From positions 1 to 58,929 of the IMG/VR virus record IMGVR_UViG_3300020400_000001: a stretch of DNA of 58,929 nt; one strand, given 5' to 3'. Below the pieces are notes generated by a model, which was not told where the DNA came from, searched no databases, and worked only from the letters and a program-made list of their open reading frames with translations. This DNA comes from a virus. The translations under genes were made by a program, and so were the position numbers. Every line of letters starts with the position of its first letter. Position 1 is the first letter of the stretch. Of the stretch, positions 1-8,351 are shown one piece after another.

Positions 1-20
1 AAACCGCCATCAGCCATCAT
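1..20. repeat. Terminal overlap, left copy
   Basis: The first 20 bases are identical to the last 20 (58910-58929). Joining the ends leaves one open frame intact, so this is an assembly overlap of a circular or circularly permuted genome and not a biological terminal repeat. Confidence 0.9.
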
Positions 21-311
21 AGAGGAAGGCATATCTCTATTATATACAGTTGGGGGGAGGATACTTGTAGTATCCTGAGACATACCTTCCAAGCCTTGCC
101 TACTAGGCATAGCAAATTCTTGAACCATTTCTTGTGCGACTGTAGTTTTAGGCATTGGCTCAGATGCTCTACTTCTCATATCAGTTCTTCTTTTTATTTC
201 TGATATAACTACAAAAGGTGGAAAGCGAGGGTCACTCCCATTAGCTAATTCTATTAATTGTTCATCAGGAATATACTCTAAATCTTTTGCTATCTCTACT
301 AAGTTGCTCAT
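1..311 (-). CDS. Virion-associated protein, N-terminal part (gene crosses the join)
   Basis: The ATG at 311-309 overlaps the stop of the 308-1264 gene (ATGA), which implies translational coupling. The frame stays open to base 1, giving 97 residues before the Met-Met encoded at 20-15. The same Met-Met begins the frame at 58929, so the whole protein is about 520 residues (97 plus 423). Sequence at the join reads M-A-D-G-G-L-V-G-Y, a glycine-rich motif often seen in internal or tail proteins of marine phages. I recognise no catalytic domain. A role as internal virion or tail protein is inferred from its place between the 318-residue protein and the giant polyvalent protein. Confidence 0.85.
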   Translation of the reverse strand, partial: MSNLVEIAKDLEYIPDEQLIELANGSDPRFPPFVVISEIKRRTDMRSRASEPMPKTTVAQEMVQEFAMPSRQGLEGMSQDTTSILPPTVYNRDMPSSMMADGG

Positions 312-1264
312 GCTTGTCCTCCACCGCCCGGTTGTAAAGCTCTATATATGCCAAGTCCTGTAAGACCTGCACCTGTAGCTTGCTGTAATAATCCGGGTTG
401 TCTTTGAAATGTTGATACTGTTTGGTCTGGTTTTATAGGTATGCCTTGTAAAACATTGCTAAAGAAACCTAATTGGTTTCTAGCAAAATCTCTTTGTCTT
501 GTAAAATCATCATAACCTATATCAAGACCAGCTTGTCGCATAGCTCTTTCTTGTTCTCCAATTCTACCTAATGCACCAATTCTAGCTAAAGCATCTTGTT
601 GAGTTAATGAACCTATATCTGCTAAAGAACGACTACCAGCCAATCCTAATCTATCTGCAGCTTGTCTTAATTGTTCTTCTTGTAAACCAACTTGTCTTTC
701 TCTAGCTAGTTGTTGCATAGCTAAATTAAATGCTCTGTCTTGTCCTTTAGTTTGTATATCATCAAGTCTTTGTCCTAAGTTCCTTTCTCTTTCTGATTGC
801 ATAATAGCTTCACGATAACCACCAAGACCGCCAGATTGTGCAGCTTTTGATGCTATTTGATTTCCTAAAATATTAGATGTTCTAATAGCTTCTCTTTGTG
901 CCATATCAATAACTCCCTGTTGATATGGATTCATAAACTGATTTATACCATCCTCAAAAGATAATCTTTCATAAGGATTAATATTAGTACCAGTATTAAT
1001 TATGTCTTGTATATTGCCACTAGCTTGTGTAAATTCTTCAGGTGTTCCTGCTGTAGCAAATCCTCTAGTCATAGCTTGAGATGTTGCTTCATCAGGTCCA
1101 AAACCAGCTAATCTTTCTCCTCCAAAAGGAGTATATTGCTGTAAGCTTTCTGACTCTGCTCTTCCTAGTAACCTTGTAAAATAAGGTTCTGCATATGCTG
1201 GAAGCTTAGTAGAAAAAACTTCTTGTCTTGCTGGAGTTCCTCCTCCACCTTTATATCTTCTCAT
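308..1264 (-). CDS. Putative internal virion protein (318 aa)
   Basis: This protein starts M-R-R-Y-K-G-G-G-G-T and is rich in Gln, Arg and Ala. Long helical stretches run from about residue 80 to 260, including R-E-R-Q-V-G-L-Q-E-E-Q-L, and a glycine-rich hydrophobic stretch lies at the C-terminus. No enzyme motif is visible. The start overlaps the end of the acetyltransferase-like gene by 14 bases, and the stop overlaps the next start (ATGA). Position late in the leftward operon, just before the very large polyvalent protein, suggests an internal core or ejection protein. That role is inferred from context only. Confidence 0.75.
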   Translation of the reverse strand: MRRYKGGGGTPARQEVFSTKLPAYAEPYFTRLLGRAESESLQQYTPFGGERLAGFGPDEATSQAMTRGFATAGTPEEFTQASGNIQDIINTGTNINPYERLSFEDGINQFMNPYQQGVIDMAQREAIRTSNILGNQIASKAAQSGGLGGYREAIMQSERERNLGQRLDDIQTKGQDRAFNLAMQQLARERQVGLQEEQLRQAADRLGLAGSRSLADIGSLTQQDALARIGALGRIGEQERAMRQAGLDIGYDDFTRQRDFARNQLGFFSNVLQGIPIKPDQTVSTFQRQPGLLQQATGAGLTGLGIYRALQPGGGGQA

Positions 1265-1730
1265 CTTTTACCTCAAAATTATATTCAAAAAAAACTGCTA
1301 ATTTTTTCCAGTCTTTATCTTTTATCCAATTCCAAAATCCTGCACGACCTATTCCTTCTATACCATCGCATCCATCTCTTTTACCAACTACTTCTAACTC
1401 TTCTATAAGAGTTTCTACCCAGTCCTCCATGTTATTTCCTGTTATATGCTCAAGACTTAACATAGCTTTGCCTGTTGGATAAATTACTTTTTGTGTCACT
1501 ACTATTCCTTTTATATCAAAAGAACCAGTATCAAATACTATCCAAAGTCTATGACTACCATTTAAACAATCATAAAAAATATCTTCAGGTCTAATGCGAC
1601 CATTAGAACGCTTGCAAGATTTTTCTAAATATTTTTTAGCACCTTCCCAAACTAAAACTAACTCGTCATTATTAACTATAGAAAAATTGTATTCTCCAGA
1701 AGCTTCGTTTTTTAATGCAACATCATTCAT
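1251..1730 (-). CDS. GNAT-like acetyltransferase domain protein (159 aa)
   Basis: The pattern resembles the acetyltransferase-like proteins found among podovirus late genes: a hydrophobic strand L-W-I-V-F-D-T followed by G-I-V-V-T-Q (about residues 60-80), Y-P-T-G-K-A, then a W-V-E-T-L helix and G-C-D-G-I-E-G-I-G-R (about 120-130). The substrate is unknown. It overlaps the 604-residue gene upstream by 4 bases and the 318-residue gene downstream by 14, so it is inside the virion-protein operon and may travel in or modify the particle. The fold assignment is by eye. Confidence 0.65.
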   Translation of the reverse strand: MNDVALKNEASGEYNFSIVNNDELVLVWEGAKKYLEKSCKRSNGRIRPEDIFYDCLNGSHRLWIVFDTGSFDIKGIVVTQKVIYPTGKAMLSLEHITGNNMEDWVETLIEELEVVGKRDGCDGIEGIGRAGFWNWIKDKDWKKLAVFFEYNFEVKDEKI

Positions 1731-3541
1731 GCTGGCAACACCTTACTATTGTCTATAGGTTTAGCTTGTTCTGTAGTTCCATATTTTTCTTTACGAACTC
1801 TTTCCATCATGTCATATAGTTCTTTAGCACCAGCATCTGAACTACCATCACCTAACATAGAAACTACATCTGCAGGAACTATAAATTCATCTTGAGACAC
1901 AGCTATAGTTTCTTTGCCTCCAATGTTTCCTCGAAGGTCATCATCCATACCGCCATTGCCTTTGCCTGCAATTAATCCTTCTGTTTGTGCATTAGGTATT
2001 AAAGACTGTAATACTTCTTCTCTAAGTGTTATGAATGCATCTGTTCCATACTTTTCTATAAATCTTTTAACAACTGTATCATCAGATGTTTCCCCCATAA
2101 TAAAAGCTTTTGCTTCTTTTATTAGTGGGTCAATAGCAGTTTCTCCGCCTTCGTTCATTCCTTGATATTCACCAAACTTAGGAACAAAAGCACCGCCTGC
2201 ATTAGGTATATTAAATGGATTTTGCACTCCTAAACTTGTTGTAATTTGGTCAAGAATAGAAGGAGAAGAAGAAGGTTCTTCATTAGTTAAATTTTCTGCA
2301 GTCATCAAAGCAGCAGGTGCGACTGGAGCTTGCACAGCTTCTTTTTCTAGTAAAGCTGGAGGTGCTACACCTGTATATTTTTGATAAGGGTCAATAACAT
2401 TTTGCGTAGGAACTCCTGTGCTTTCAACACCAAAACCACCCCTACTAACATTATCATAAATGTCATTAGGTATATTAGGATTTATAGTTTGAAATTCAGG
2501 TGCAGCACTACCCATAACAGTAGTAGCTGGAGGATTTAAAGTTGCTGGGTCAAAGTATAAAACCTCTGGATTTAATCCGGGCATATAATCTCTATTTACA
2601 GCATAAGGTCTTTTTTGTCTTGAGATTACCTGTGGTTTTGTATCGCCACCATCATTAAATTGTGTAAGACCTCCTGTAGCTGAATACAATATAGGCTCAG
2701 GTCTCATCATAGCTTCATATTCTCTTTCTAATAAATCTTGTCTATTGCCTTCTGCTAAGTCTTTTTCATATTGGTCTTGTGCTTGCATCATTCCTAAAGA
2801 AGTACCACCTATACCAATAGGTAAGTAAGCTGCTGGTTGAGAAGCACCTGCAGCTATGTTGTCAAATACAGAAGTAAATTTACCAAAACCTTCTGAACCT
2901 GATACAGGAGTAAAGGCATCTTTAGCAGATGTTAGTAAACTGGTAGAACCATCTTTTGCAGCTTGCAATGCTGATTTTGTGACTGCTTCTCCTGCAGCTT
3001 GTGAAGCTTCAGCTATACCAGCTTTTGTAGTGGCTGATAAAGCTTCATCAATTGTTCCTTGTACTAAAGCATCTGTACCAGCAGAGCCAAGTTCTTCTAA
3101 TGCACTACCTAAAGCTTGGTCTGTTAATGTTTCTACACCAGCTTCAGCAGCAGCTTTAGCTGTTCCTTCTGCTGCAACTTTTGATGCAGCTTCTGCACCT
3201 TTAGCAGCAGCACCAGCACCTTGTAATATAGAGCCAAAACCATATGATGTAAGACCTGCTGCAATTCCTTTTTTCAAATCGCCTTCTAGTATTCCGGTTG
3301 CAAGACCTGAGCCAAGACCAGCACCTACTGGTCCACCAAATACACCACCTACAATACTTGCAGCAATAGGTATCAAGTCTTTAAAACCAAAAGCTTCAGC
3401 TAATCCAGTTTGTGGATTAATAGTCATTGCACCCATTTGTGCTAACCCAGCAACTTCAGTTGGGTTCATATGCACAAGAGTAGTGTCTCCATATCTTCCT
3501 CTAGAAGCTATGTTTTTAACTTGGCTTTGAATTTTATTCAT
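1727..3541 (-). CDS. Putative internal virion / tail protein, Ala-Gly rich (604 aa)
   Basis: The start at 3541 is preferred over an upstream ATG because it lies just after the previous stop (3543) with GAGGA upstream. Residues of about 45-90 form Gly/Ala hydrophobic stretches (I-A-A-S-I-V-G-G-V-F-G-G-P-V-G-A-G), followed by about 130 residues of Ala-rich helix. The C-terminal third has G-G-M-D-D-D-L-R-G-N-I-G-G-K-E-T-I-A-V-S-Q-D-E-F-I-V-P-A-D, a pattern seen in structural proteins of marine phages. It could be membrane-penetrating ejection material. No enzyme motif is recognised. Confidence 0.75.
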   Translation of the reverse strand: MNKIQSQVKNIASRGRYGDTTLVHMNPTEVAGLAQMGAMTINPQTGLAEAFGFKDLIPIAASIVGGVFGGPVGAGLGSGLATGILEGDLKKGIAAGLTSYGFGSILQGAGAAAKGAEAASKVAAEGTAKAAAEAGVETLTDQALGSALEELGSAGTDALVQGTIDEALSATTKAGIAEASQAAGEAVTKSALQAAKDGSTSLLTSAKDAFTPVSGSEGFGKFTSVFDNIAAGASQPAAYLPIGIGGTSLGMMQAQDQYEKDLAEGNRQDLLEREYEAMMRPEPILYSATGGLTQFNDGGDTKPQVISRQKRPYAVNRDYMPGLNPEVLYFDPATLNPPATTVMGSAAPEFQTINPNIPNDIYDNVSRGGFGVESTGVPTQNVIDPYQKYTGVAPPALLEKEAVQAPVAPAALMTAENLTNEEPSSSPSILDQITTSLGVQNPFNIPNAGGAFVPKFGEYQGMNEGGETAIDPLIKEAKAFIMGETSDDTVVKRFIEKYGTDAFITLREEVLQSLIPNAQTEGLIAGKGNGGMDDDLRGNIGGKETIAVSQDEFIVPADVVSMLGDGSSDAGAKELYDMMERVRKEKYGTTEQAKPIDNSKVLPA

Positions 3542-3542
3542 A

Positions 3543-3878
3543 TTAGTCCTCGGATGTTTCACAGCCAAATGCATTGAAGCTTAAATTAGCTGTAGATGCA
3601 TATGCCCTTATTTTATCAGTTTCATTAAGAGTAATACCAATGACTATTGTGTCAGTTGTATTACCACTTAATGCTTTATCATAAATTAAAAAATCTTTGT
3701 TAGATGTTGCAGCACCAGTAGCAGATACTGAAAGTCTATATGTAGCTGCTCCTGAGTCTCTATTTGCTATTACTATTGAACTAACAGTAGTCTGATTAGA
3801 TGCAGGCACAACATATAAATCTGTTTCTGTTGTTGCGTTTGGAGCTATTTGCCCTAGTATCTTTAAAGTATCAGACAT
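3543..3878 (-). CDS. Small structural protein (111 aa)
   Basis: This compact beta-rich protein has Thr/Ser/Ala-rich strands such as T-T-V-S-S-I-V-I-A-N-R and Y-R-L-S-V-S, resembling small virion decoration or tail-knob proteins found near tail genes of marine phages. It overlaps the 68-residue gene upstream by 8 bases, and the next gene starts 2 bases after its stop. Function is not known; the virion role is inferred from context. Confidence 0.65.
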   Translation of the reverse strand: MSDTLKILGQIAPNATTETDLYVVPASNQTTVSSIVIANRDSGAATYRLSVSATGAATSNKDFLIYDKALSGNTTDTIVIGITLNETDKIRAYASTANLSFNAFGCETSED

Positions 3879-4077
3879 TACCTTTTGTACCCATTAATAA
3901 AAATTGATGCCTCTTTATTGCTTTAGATAAAGCTGCAGTTTTCATATTATCTATTGCAGCTAAATCATTAAATATATCTTGCAATATTTGTTCAATAGTT
4001 CTTCTTGTTACCAACTCATTGTCTATTTCATATTCATTGTTTGGCAAAGGTAAAGGTGGTGAAGATTTAGCAGCCAT
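3871..4077 (-). CDS. Small hypothetical protein (68 aa)
   Basis: The N-terminus is Pro-rich and polar (S-S-P-P-L-P-L-P-N-N-E-Y-E-I-D). It is followed by a helix, R-R-T-I-E-Q-I-L-Q-D-I-F-N-D-L. The start overlaps the stop of the 614-residue tail protein by one base, so the genes are coupled. It could be a small tail or chaperone subunit, but I do not recognise the family. Confidence 0.6.
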   Translation of the reverse strand: MAAKSSPPLPLPNNEYEIDNELVTRRTIEQILQDIFNDLAAIDNMKTAALSKAIKRHQFLLMGTKGNV

Positions 4078-5921
4078 TATTTTCTTCCATCAGTTTTAAT
4101 ATCAAATCTAGAGTCTCCTAATCTCCAACCAAAATCACCACCATTATTTTCTATACGCAAAGATACTTGTCTTGTTCTGCCTCTAGTATTTGTAAATTGA
4201 GTTGAAGGAGTAAGAGAAATGGTAGATAAAGTTGAGCGAGTTTCTGCAGGATACCTTCTTCCTTTTAAAGTTAAATTAACAGTATCGTTAGAATTACTTG
4301 ACCCTAAAAATTCAATATCAGGTATAACTTTTTTTACAAACATAAATGATTCTCCATCAGGGTCTAAGTCAATATCTGCAGACTCTATATAAGCATTGAA
4401 AGCAGTACCATCTGCTGTATTACCAGTTTCATGATTGTAAATATAGTTGTTGTTTGTATTATCTAGCTTTCCAGTTGCTAATGGAAAATCTAATAAAGGT
4501 GCTTGATTCCAAGCAGTTCTAGTAAAGTTATCTGCAGTAGTGCCTACACTCCAAACTTTTTCTGCATAGTTATAGGTCACATATCTATCTATTTCATTAC
4601 TACTTGCTGAAGGATAAAACCAAATAACTTCATTGTGAGTTTGATTATGTCCTGCAAAAATTTTAAATCTTTGTGATTTATTTATGTTACTAAATATATG
4701 GTCTAGCACAGTACAATTTATTCTTTCAATATTACCTGTCGCTCTGTAAAAAGCACCATCATCCATAAAAAATACCTGACCACCAACTGCAACACCAGCT
4801 TTAGGTGAAATCATTCCTATTCCTCTAGCTATTTCATTAAATGAAAAGTAAAAAGGACTTCCTACAAATCTCATAGAAAATACACTAGCATCTGTAAAAA
4901 CTAATGTTTCTTGTCTGGTTTGTACTGCACCAATAATTTGACTACCTGATGATAACTTAACACCGCCTGCAGAGTTAGTGGCTGATGGAGTCCAATCAAA
5001 CATATTTTCAGAATCAGACCATCTGACAAATAATGGGTCTACTGTACTGCTTCCTATTGGATTACATCCTAACGCTATTAAATGTCTATCAACATCAGAA
5101 GTCATAATTTGAAAAGCTGATATAGGACAATTACTAGCACCAGCTACAGAGCTAGCTAATATTGCTCTAGTTGCTACACCATTAGCAACTTGCCAAACAA
5201 ACAATGGTCCACCTCTTGGAACAGCTACTAAATCCTCTCCGAAATTATCTATACTCCACAATCTTAATTGACTAAATACTGCAACAGGACTTGTGCTACC
5301 CCATGTTCCTGAACCCCATGTACCTGCACCCCAACCTGAACCTGAAACAAAAACATCTAATCCTGAGCCATATAAATATGTACCAACTGTATTTGAACCA
5401 CCACCGCTACCACTATGGTTTGAAGCTTGAGCTAAAGTAATTGTATAAGTATTAGTTGTTGTACTTTGTATTTGATATTCTTGATTAAGAACAGAAGCTG
5501 TCACATTGCCACCTACAGTTGCTGCACCTGAAAATATTACAAAGTCTCCGGGATTTGCATTATGCGATGTATCATTTACTGTTAAAGTTGTAGAACCACT
5601 TGTTGCTGTAAAAGTCACATCACCTGCAGCAGTAGTATTATCAACAGGAGTAATATCATAAAAAGAATTACCTTCTTGCACATACCATTTAAGATGTGTG
5701 CCTAAAGCATTATAGCTTGCAAGTGTAGATGTTTTATAAGTGTGTAATGCTCTGCAAGTTCCTAAAAAACTATTAGTTGAATTTTTAGACCAACCACCTA
5801 TTTTTTCAGGTTTGCCAAATCTAAATCTAATTTTATCAGAGTCTAGCCAACCTCCTTCATTAGCATATGAAGTAAGTTCTTTATTTATTCCGGGTCTAAA
5901 TTGATATTTAACTAATGCCAT
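4077..5921 (-). CDS. Tail tube / tail-stabilisation protein of short-tailed phage type (614 aa)
   Basis: The opening (V-K-Y-Q-F-R-P-G-I-N-K-E, then G-G-W-L-D-S-D-K-I-R-F-R) is typical of a large beta-rich podovirus tail protein that acts like the P22 gp10 or T7 gp12 class. The body has many Ser/Thr/Gly strands and a late R-R-Y-P-A-E-T-R segment, and it ends with D-S-R-F-D-I-K-T-D. Length and position between endolysin and internal proteins fit a nozzle component. Homology to a named family is inferred from general pattern, not computed. Confidence 0.65.
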   Translation of the reverse strand: MALVKYQFRPGINKELTSYANEGGWLDSDKIRFRFGKPEKIGGWSKNSTNSFLGTCRALHTYKTSTLASYNALGTHLKWYVQEGNSFYDITPVDNTTAAGDVTFTATSGSTTLTVNDTSHNANPGDFVIFSGAATVGGNVTASVLNQEYQIQSTTTNTYTITLAQASNHSGSGGGSNTVGTYLYGSGLDVFVSGSGWGAGTWGSGTWGSTSPVAVFSQLRLWSIDNFGEDLVAVPRGGPLFVWQVANGVATRAILASSVAGASNCPISAFQIMTSDVDRHLIALGCNPIGSSTVDPLFVRWSDSENMFDWTPSATNSAGGVKLSSGSQIIGAVQTRQETLVFTDASVFSMRFVGSPFYFSFNEIARGIGMISPKAGVAVGGQVFFMDDGAFYRATGNIERINCTVLDHIFSNINKSQRFKIFAGHNQTHNEVIWFYPSASSNEIDRYVTYNYAEKVWSVGTTADNFTRTAWNQAPLLDFPLATGKLDNTNNNYIYNHETGNTADGTAFNAYIESADIDLDPDGESFMFVKKVIPDIEFLGSSNSNDTVNLTLKGRRYPAETRSTLSTISLTPSTQFTNTRGRTRQVSLRIENNGGDFGWRLGDSRFDIKTDGRK

Positions 5922-6365
5922 TTATACTTCGTGCCAAGGTTCTCCTTGAAAAAGTAAAGCTTCAGCCTCTCTTCTTCTTACTAATCCTTGTAATACTTCT
6001 CCTCCAGCCTTATTCCATCTCTTCATTTGATATGGAACTTCTTCATACATTTCTTTATTTAAAACTTTTAACATTGTAGAACTAGCTAAATTTGTTGGTC
6101 CTAAGTTATATGTCCAACATACTAGAGCATCAAACTGACATTGCTCTAATTCAACATCTACTAAATCCTCTACATACTGTTCAAATTCTTCTAGTTCAAT
6201 AGTCAAAAAAGATTCAGCTTCTTCTTTAGATATTTCCATGCCTTCAAATACATCTTTGGTATGACCCCAACCTATAGTCCAAATCCCAACGCTATCTTGA
6301 TAAGCTGTAAGTTCTAAGCCTTCAAATTTTTTTATAAGGGCAATACCCTCTTTAGATATTTTCAT
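5922..6365 (-). CDS. Endolysin, T4-type lysozyme (GH24), 147 aa
   Basis: This enzyme cleaves the glycan strands of peptidoglycan. From the chosen start (M-K-I-S-K-E-G at 6365) the catalytic triad aligns with T4 lysozyme: E15 in F-E-G-L, D24 in Y-Q-D-S and T30 in W-T-I-G-W-G-H. The start at 6365 has GAGGA upstream, overlapping the stop of the o-spanin gene; a longer frame from 6425 would add 20 residues before the conserved domain. There is no signal peptide, so export needs a holin, and several small membrane proteins lie upstream (10.2-11.5 kb). The spanins directly precede it, forming a normal Gram-negative lysis set. Confidence 0.93.
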   Translation of the reverse strand: MKISKEGIALIKKFEGLELTAYQDSVGIWTIGWGHTKDVFEGMEISKEEAESFLTIELEEFEQYVEDLVDVELEQCQFDALVCWTYNLGPTNLASSTMLKVLNKEMYEEVPYQMKRWNKAGGEVLQGLVRRREAEALLFQGEPWHEV

Positions 6366-6369
6366 TTTC

Positions 6370-6744
6370 TTATTCCTCGTTGGTAGTGACTTTTCTATAG
6401 TAGACCACAACTTCTTTAAGCTCATTTATATACCTCTTAAGTTCTTGCATATTGTAAGCCATCAACTCATAGTCAGGAATTGACATGGCTACAAATACTA
6501 TACGACCTTCTTCTTTTTTTACTCTTTCTAAAAACTCATCAACATTAAGCTCTGATACTACAAACCAATAGGGTTCGTTCAAATCTATCTCCCTAGGCAT
6601 AACTGGTTGAGCTATGTTTCTTTTGAGAGGTTTGCTTATTACATCTACTTGTTTAGGAATCAGGCTGCAACTGTAAGCCATCATCGAGACCATCAATAAT
6701 ACGACTATCTGCTTCAATACCATCAAATACTTCTTTAGTTCCAT
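6370..6744 (-). CDS. Putative o-spanin-like lipoprotein (124 aa)
   Basis: The N-terminus has a hydrophobic segment, I-V-V-L-L-M-V-S-M-M, ending in A-Y-S-C, a plausible but imperfect lipobox that would place it in the outer membrane. Its first 92 bases overlap the end of the i-spanin gene in another frame, the arrangement expected of Rz/Rz1 pairs. The remainder (Y-W-F-V-V-S-E-L-N-V, then Y-N-M-Q-E-L-K-R-Y-I and V-V-Y-Y-R-K) is longer than a usual Rz1 and resembles a domain found beside endolysins in marine phages. Translation could instead start at an in-frame ATG at 6723. Confidence 0.65.
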   Translation of the reverse strand: MELKKYLMVLKQIVVLLMVSMMAYSCSLIPKQVDVISKPLKRNIAQPVMPREIDLNEPYWFVVSELNVDEFLERVKKEEGRIVFVAMSIPDYELMAYNMQELKRYINELKEVVVYYRKVTTNEE

Positions 6745-7054
6745 TGTTCACCCTCTTTTCTATCAACCCCGGTTTAGCTGCTGCTAGCTTGCTAAGATTG
6801 TGTCTTTTAAAAATATCAAGATACCTATTCATCTCTAGTTGGATTTCTTGATTTCTTGATTGAAGTTCTACTAATCCTCGTGTTTGCATTTCAAAATCTT
6901 GCTGCATACTTTCTATAGCTTCTTTTTGTTCTTGGTCTCTTAACTCATATGCTCTGTTTAAAGATTGAAGAGAAGAATTTTGCCAATACAAAAATCCACA
7001 TATAGAAACCAAAACTGTTATAACTCCTAAAAGTATTTTACTCATTGACCACAC
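6653..7054 (-). CDS. i-spanin (Rz-like), 133 aa
   Basis: One N-terminal membrane anchor (I-L-L-G-V-I-T-V-L-V-S-I-C-G-F-L-Y-W, about residues 6-23) is followed by a long Gln/Glu coiled coil (about 28-85). The segment P-G-L-I-E-K-R-V-N-N-G-T-K-E-V-F is typical of phage inner-membrane spanin subunits. It would span the periplasm and fuse the two membranes with an outer-membrane lipoprotein partner at lysis. It overlaps the 63-residue lipoprotein gene upstream by 13 bases and the o-spanin gene downstream by 92. Confidence 0.8.
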   Translation of the reverse strand: MWSMSKILLGVITVLVSICGFLYWQNSSLQSLNRAYELRDQEQKEAIESMQQDFEMQTRGLVELQSRNQEIQLEMNRYLDIFKRHNLSKLAAAKPGLIEKRVNNGTKEVFDGIEADSRIIDGLDDGLQLQPDS

Positions 7055-7233
7055 ACCACAAAGATGCCATCAACTACTTGACAGTTATCATTCTTATCTA
7101 CAGTAATTGTTCCTGCAGTTGGTTTGCCTTGCTTCATAATAAAATTATTTGTAGCTTCATCATAAGCTACGATTGTTTCTGTACAACCTAATAAAAATGC
7201 AAATGTAATTATTGTTAATAATATTTTTTTCAT
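7042..7233 (-). CDS. Small lipoprotein (63 aa)
   Basis: A lipoprotein signal is clear: M-K-K-I-L-L-T-I-I-T-F-A-F-L-L-G-C, with the lipobox L-L-G-C and the Cys at residue 17. The mature 47 residues carry two more cysteines (C-Q-V-V-D and V-V-C-G-Q). It lies between the FecR-domain gene (4-base overlap) and the i-spanin gene (13-base overlap). It could be a small outer-membrane partner of the curli-like set or of lysis; neither role is proven. Confidence 0.7.
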   Translation of the reverse strand: MKKILLTIITFAFLLGCTETIVAYDEATNNFIMKQGKPTAGTITVDKNDNCQVVDGIFVVCGQ

Positions 7234-8351
7234 TGACTTTGTCTTATCACTATTACTGATGACCCTCCACCATTTACTTTTACTTGATTCATTACTCCAT
7301 CTTGTTCTAGTACAACTAAATAACTTTCTCCACTATCTATTTGTATAGATGTTGATTGTGCAACTTCTCTTGTAAGTTTTATTTCCTGACCCGAAACTAC
7401 TGTTGTTATCTGTGTTTTTTGGTCTTGTCCTATACTTGTGCCTTCTATATTTACAGCAGATATTGTTTGAGTAAGTTCTTCTTCATTATCTAAAACATCA
7501 AGCTCTGTAATTATATCAAGCAAATCTTCTAAAAAATTTACATTCAAAGCATCATAATCTAATTCTGTAAATTCTAATTCGTCTTTATCTAAAGAGTCAT
7601 CGGCTAAATAATCAATATCTAATTCACCAAAATCTAACAAGTTATCATCTTGCTTGCTTTCTGATTGCTCTTCTTCTTGTTCTTTATCTTCTTCTGGTGG
7701 TGCAATCAACAACATATTATTTATAAAATCTAAAGACAAATCTAATATAACTGGTTTACTTGGCATAGCTTCATAAACTCTAGTCGTTGTTGCTTGATAT
7801 GGTTTATTTAATATGACTGTTCCAATAGCAGTTGTAACTGATATTTCTCCAGAAGGATTACCATTTTCATCTGGTAATAATATAAATAAACTTTTACCAG
7901 TATCAGGTTCTACTGTAATTGTAAAATCTGTGCCTCGTATACCAACTACAGCAGAGTTGGTTTTTAATTTAATATTTTTTTTTGATATTGCATTAGTTAG
8001 ACTTGAAGTAAATCTAGCTGTGCCTTTTACAAAATTCAAAGCTAACTTTGAGTTATCTGGATTTGGGTCAAAAACAAACTCGTCTATAACAACCATAGAG
8101 TGTTCTGTAATTCTTATAGTTGTATCATCAACAAATCTTATGCCCATACGACCAGCTTCGGTTTGTGCTTTATCGTAAGACTGAATTCCAAAATCAGTAA
8201 CTACATCATAGTTCTTATCTCTTTCTATCCGAGCATATCCTGATACTTGTTCTACAGTTCCTATATCAACAACTTGTGCTAGTGCCTTGGTCGTTTTGAT
8301 TGACACAGAAAGTACCATTAGAACCAGAAGAAGTAATCTTAAGCCAGTCAT
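7230..8351 (-). CDS. Exported FecR-domain protein (373 aa)
   Basis: From 8351 a signal peptide is seen (L-R-L-L-L-L-V-L-M-V-L-S-V, cleavage likely after K-A-L-A). A FecR-type beta domain follows: G-T-V-E-Q-V-S-G-Y-A, G-M-G-I-R-F-V-D-type strand, L-N-F-V-K-G-T-A-R-F and V-V-G-I-R-G-T-D-F. The middle is a very acidic Asp/Glu/Leu repeat (about residues 225-285, L-D-F-G-E-L-D-I-D-Y style) and the C-terminus is a beta-rich tail. An upstream ATG at 8378 would add nine residues. The gene overlaps the curlin-like gene by 86 bases, suggesting a shared job at the cell surface or periplasm. Confidence 0.8.
   Translation of the reverse strand: MTGLRLLLLVLMVLSVSIKTTKALAQVVDIGTVEQVSGYARIERDKNYDVVTDFGIQSYDKAQTEAGRMGIRFVDDTTIRITEHSMVVIDEFVFDPNPDNSKLALNFVKGTARFTSSLTNAISKKNIKLKTNSAVVGIRGTDFTITVEPDTGKSLFILLPDENGNPSGEISVTTAIGTVILNKPYQATTTRVYEAMPSKPVILDLSLDFINNMLLIAPPEEDKEQEEEQSESKQDDNLLDFGELDIDYLADDSLDKDELEFTELDYDALNVNFLEDLLDIITELDVLDNEEELTQTISAVNIEGTSIGQDQKTQITTVVSGQEIKLTREVAQSTSIQIDSGESYLVVLEQDGVMNQVKVNGGGSSVIVIRQSQ

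Noticed and set aside
2856-3530. Long plus-strand frame opposite the 604-residue gene
   Set aside because: It is a shadow of Ala/Gly-rich codons; no ribosome site and opposite to the operon.
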